Assembly: GCF_002849655.1 (NCBI RefSeq)
Contig: NZ_PDNW01000002.1
Coordinates: forward strand, 186,001-250,000
Direction of reading: 5' to 3'
From: Pollutimonas subterranea
GTDB taxonomy: Bacteria; Pseudomonadota; Gammaproteobacteria; Burkholderiales; Burkholderiaceae_B
Length of the DNA stretch: 64,000 nt
In this document: positions 63,219 through 64,000 of the stretch, in pieces
How positions within the stretch are numbered: position 1 is the stretch's first letter
How the letters are laid out: each line of letters opens with the position of its first letter
Made by a program: the position numbers and the translations under genes
The notes under the pieces: model-generated
Told to the model about the DNA's origin: nothing
Database searches by the model: none
What the model saw: the letters and a program-made list of their open reading frames with translations, nothing else

Positions 63219-64000
63219 ATGCTGGCCCCTTCTTATATACCCGAAGCAAAACATAAGCTCCTTGTCGAACTGTCCGATGGTCTTGAATCCAATGCCCTAA
63301 GCTGGCTTTCCGGCTATTTCGCCGGTGTCGCACAAGGCAGGCAACAGTCAGGCCGCAGCGCCCCGCCGTCTATCGTGGCGGTCGCCGACACACAATCGGC
63401 AAGACAGCTCACCATCGTGTACGGAAGCCAGACGGGCAATGCCAAGCGCATTGCCGAATCCATCGCCGAGCGAACCGGTGCATTGGGTCTCAGTACACGC
63501 CTGCTGCGCGCCGATCGTTACCCCACCCGCGAACTGAAAGACGAGCACCTGCTGTACATCGTCATGAGCACGCAGGGTGAAGGCGAACCGCCTGATGATT
63601 CCCTGGCGTTCGTCGAATTTTTAAGCAGCCGGCGCGCCCCCAAGCTGCCTCAATTGAAATACGCGGTTCTTGGCCTAGGCGATTCCAGCTATCCCCTCTT
63701 CTGCGGCATTGCACAGAATCTCGACGCCCGGCTGGCCGAATTGGGTGCTCAGCGCCTGCACGATCTGGGTACCGCCGACCTCGATATCGAGACCGTGGCG
63801 TCACCCTGGCAAGAAGCCACCATCGCGCTGGCACAGAAAGCCCTTAAACAGTCCGAACCGGCTGGCGCCAGTGTCATCCCCCTGCACCCCAAGGCAACGC
63901 CTGTTTCGCGCGATCAGCCCTTTCTTGCCGAGCTGCTGCTCAACCAGCCCATAACGGGACGCGACAGCAATAAGGATGTGCGCCATCTGGAGATATCGCT
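63219..64000 (+). CDS. cysJ: Sulfite reductase (NADPH) flavoprotein, alpha component (cut at the window edge)
   Basis: About 260 residues are present from ATG 63219. After an N-terminal extension (1-65) comes a flavodoxin domain: LTIVYGSQTGNAKRIAESIAE near residue 68 (FMN phosphate loop), IVMSTQGEGEPPDD near 115, and YAVLGLGDSSYPLFCGIAQN near 150. The FAD-binding reductase part begins near the cut end (ITGRDSNKDVRHLEIS). CysJ passes electrons from NADPH through FAD and FMN to the sulfite reductase haemoprotein. It is not possible here to exclude a relative acting on another acceptor. Confidence 0.88.
   Translation, partial: MLAPSYIPEAKHKLLVELSDGLESNALSWLSGYFAGVAQGRQQSGRSAPPSIVAVADTQSARQLTIVYGSQTGNAKRIAESIAERTGALGLSTRLLRADRYPTRELKDEHLLYIVMSTQGEGEPPDDSLAFVEFLSSRRAPKLPQLKYAVLGLGDSSYPLFCGIAQNLDARLAELGAQRLHDLGTADLDIETVASPWQEATIALAQKALKQSEPAGASVIPLHPKATPVSRDQPFLAELLLNQPITGRDSNKDVRHLEIS

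Overview
The window looks like a betaproteobacterial chromosome of the Alcaligenaceae type (Bordetella, Achromobacter, Pusillimonas and relatives). The basis is the run tRNA-Ser, lysC, tilS, accA, alkA-like, cysS, TPR gene, peptidyl-prolyl isomerase, lpxH, plus a Bug-family periplasmic binding protein beside CoA-transferase genes and an IclR regulator. Genus cannot be fixed from the sequence alone. I see no CRISPR array, insertion sequence or replication origin.

Region 1 (1-7.8 kb) is an uptake and catabolism cassette. A peptide-type ABC importer lies on the minus strand (fused DppD-DppF ATPase, Tat-type binding protein, DppB and a cut DppC). Divergent from it are an XRE-cupin regulator, a PuuB-like FAD oxidoreductase and a GhrA-like 2-hydroxyacid dehydrogenase.

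Region 2 (7.8-34.9 kb) is the main feature: a 25.6 kb co-directional operon (8172-33811) for an uncharacterised NRPS/PKS product. It opens with a DUF697 membrane protein, a 55-residue membrane protein, a SyrD/PvdE-type cyclic-peptide exporter and an SPFH protein. The assembly line follows: AL-KR-ACP (1272 aa), C-A-PCP-C-A-PCP (2108 aa), and C-A-PCP-E-C-A-PCP-KS-AT-KR-ACP (about 3980 aa). There is no terminal thioesterase. A Sfp-type phosphopantetheinyl transferase faces the operon 9 nt away. Hand-read adenylation codes suggest acyl starter, beta-alanine-like unit, unassigned residue, D-configured basic residue, then a Phe-like residue extended by malonate and ketoreduced, giving a statine-like terminus. 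Two repeat arrays sit just upstream of the operon promoter. A tRNA-Ser(GCT) gene points its 3' end at the cluster, with a broken PIN-like fragment between, as at an island edge.

Region 3 (35-53 kb) is mostly core metabolism: lysC, tilS, accA, a 3-methyladenine glycosylase, cysS, a TPR lipoprotein-like secreted protein, a peptidyl-prolyl isomerase with a possible dual start, lpxH, an NCS2 permease with an extra ATPase-like tail, a beta carbonic anhydrase, uppP, a TerC-CBS-CorC protein, suhB and trmJ. A ScoAB-type CoA transferase with a Bug binding protein and a divergent IclR regulator close the region.

Region 4 (53-58.9 kb) holds a pair of DnaA-box-bearing palindromes, small stress-type genes (48-aa membrane peptide, PRC-barrel protein, small hydrophilic protein, DUF3182, alpha/beta hydrolase), a luciferase-like oxidoreductase, the PLP protein YggS, and a MazEF-type toxin-antitoxin pair with a palindrome-covered promoter. 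Region 5 (59-64 kb) carries mutS, a RoxA-type cupin oxygenase and the start of cysJ, cut by the window edge.
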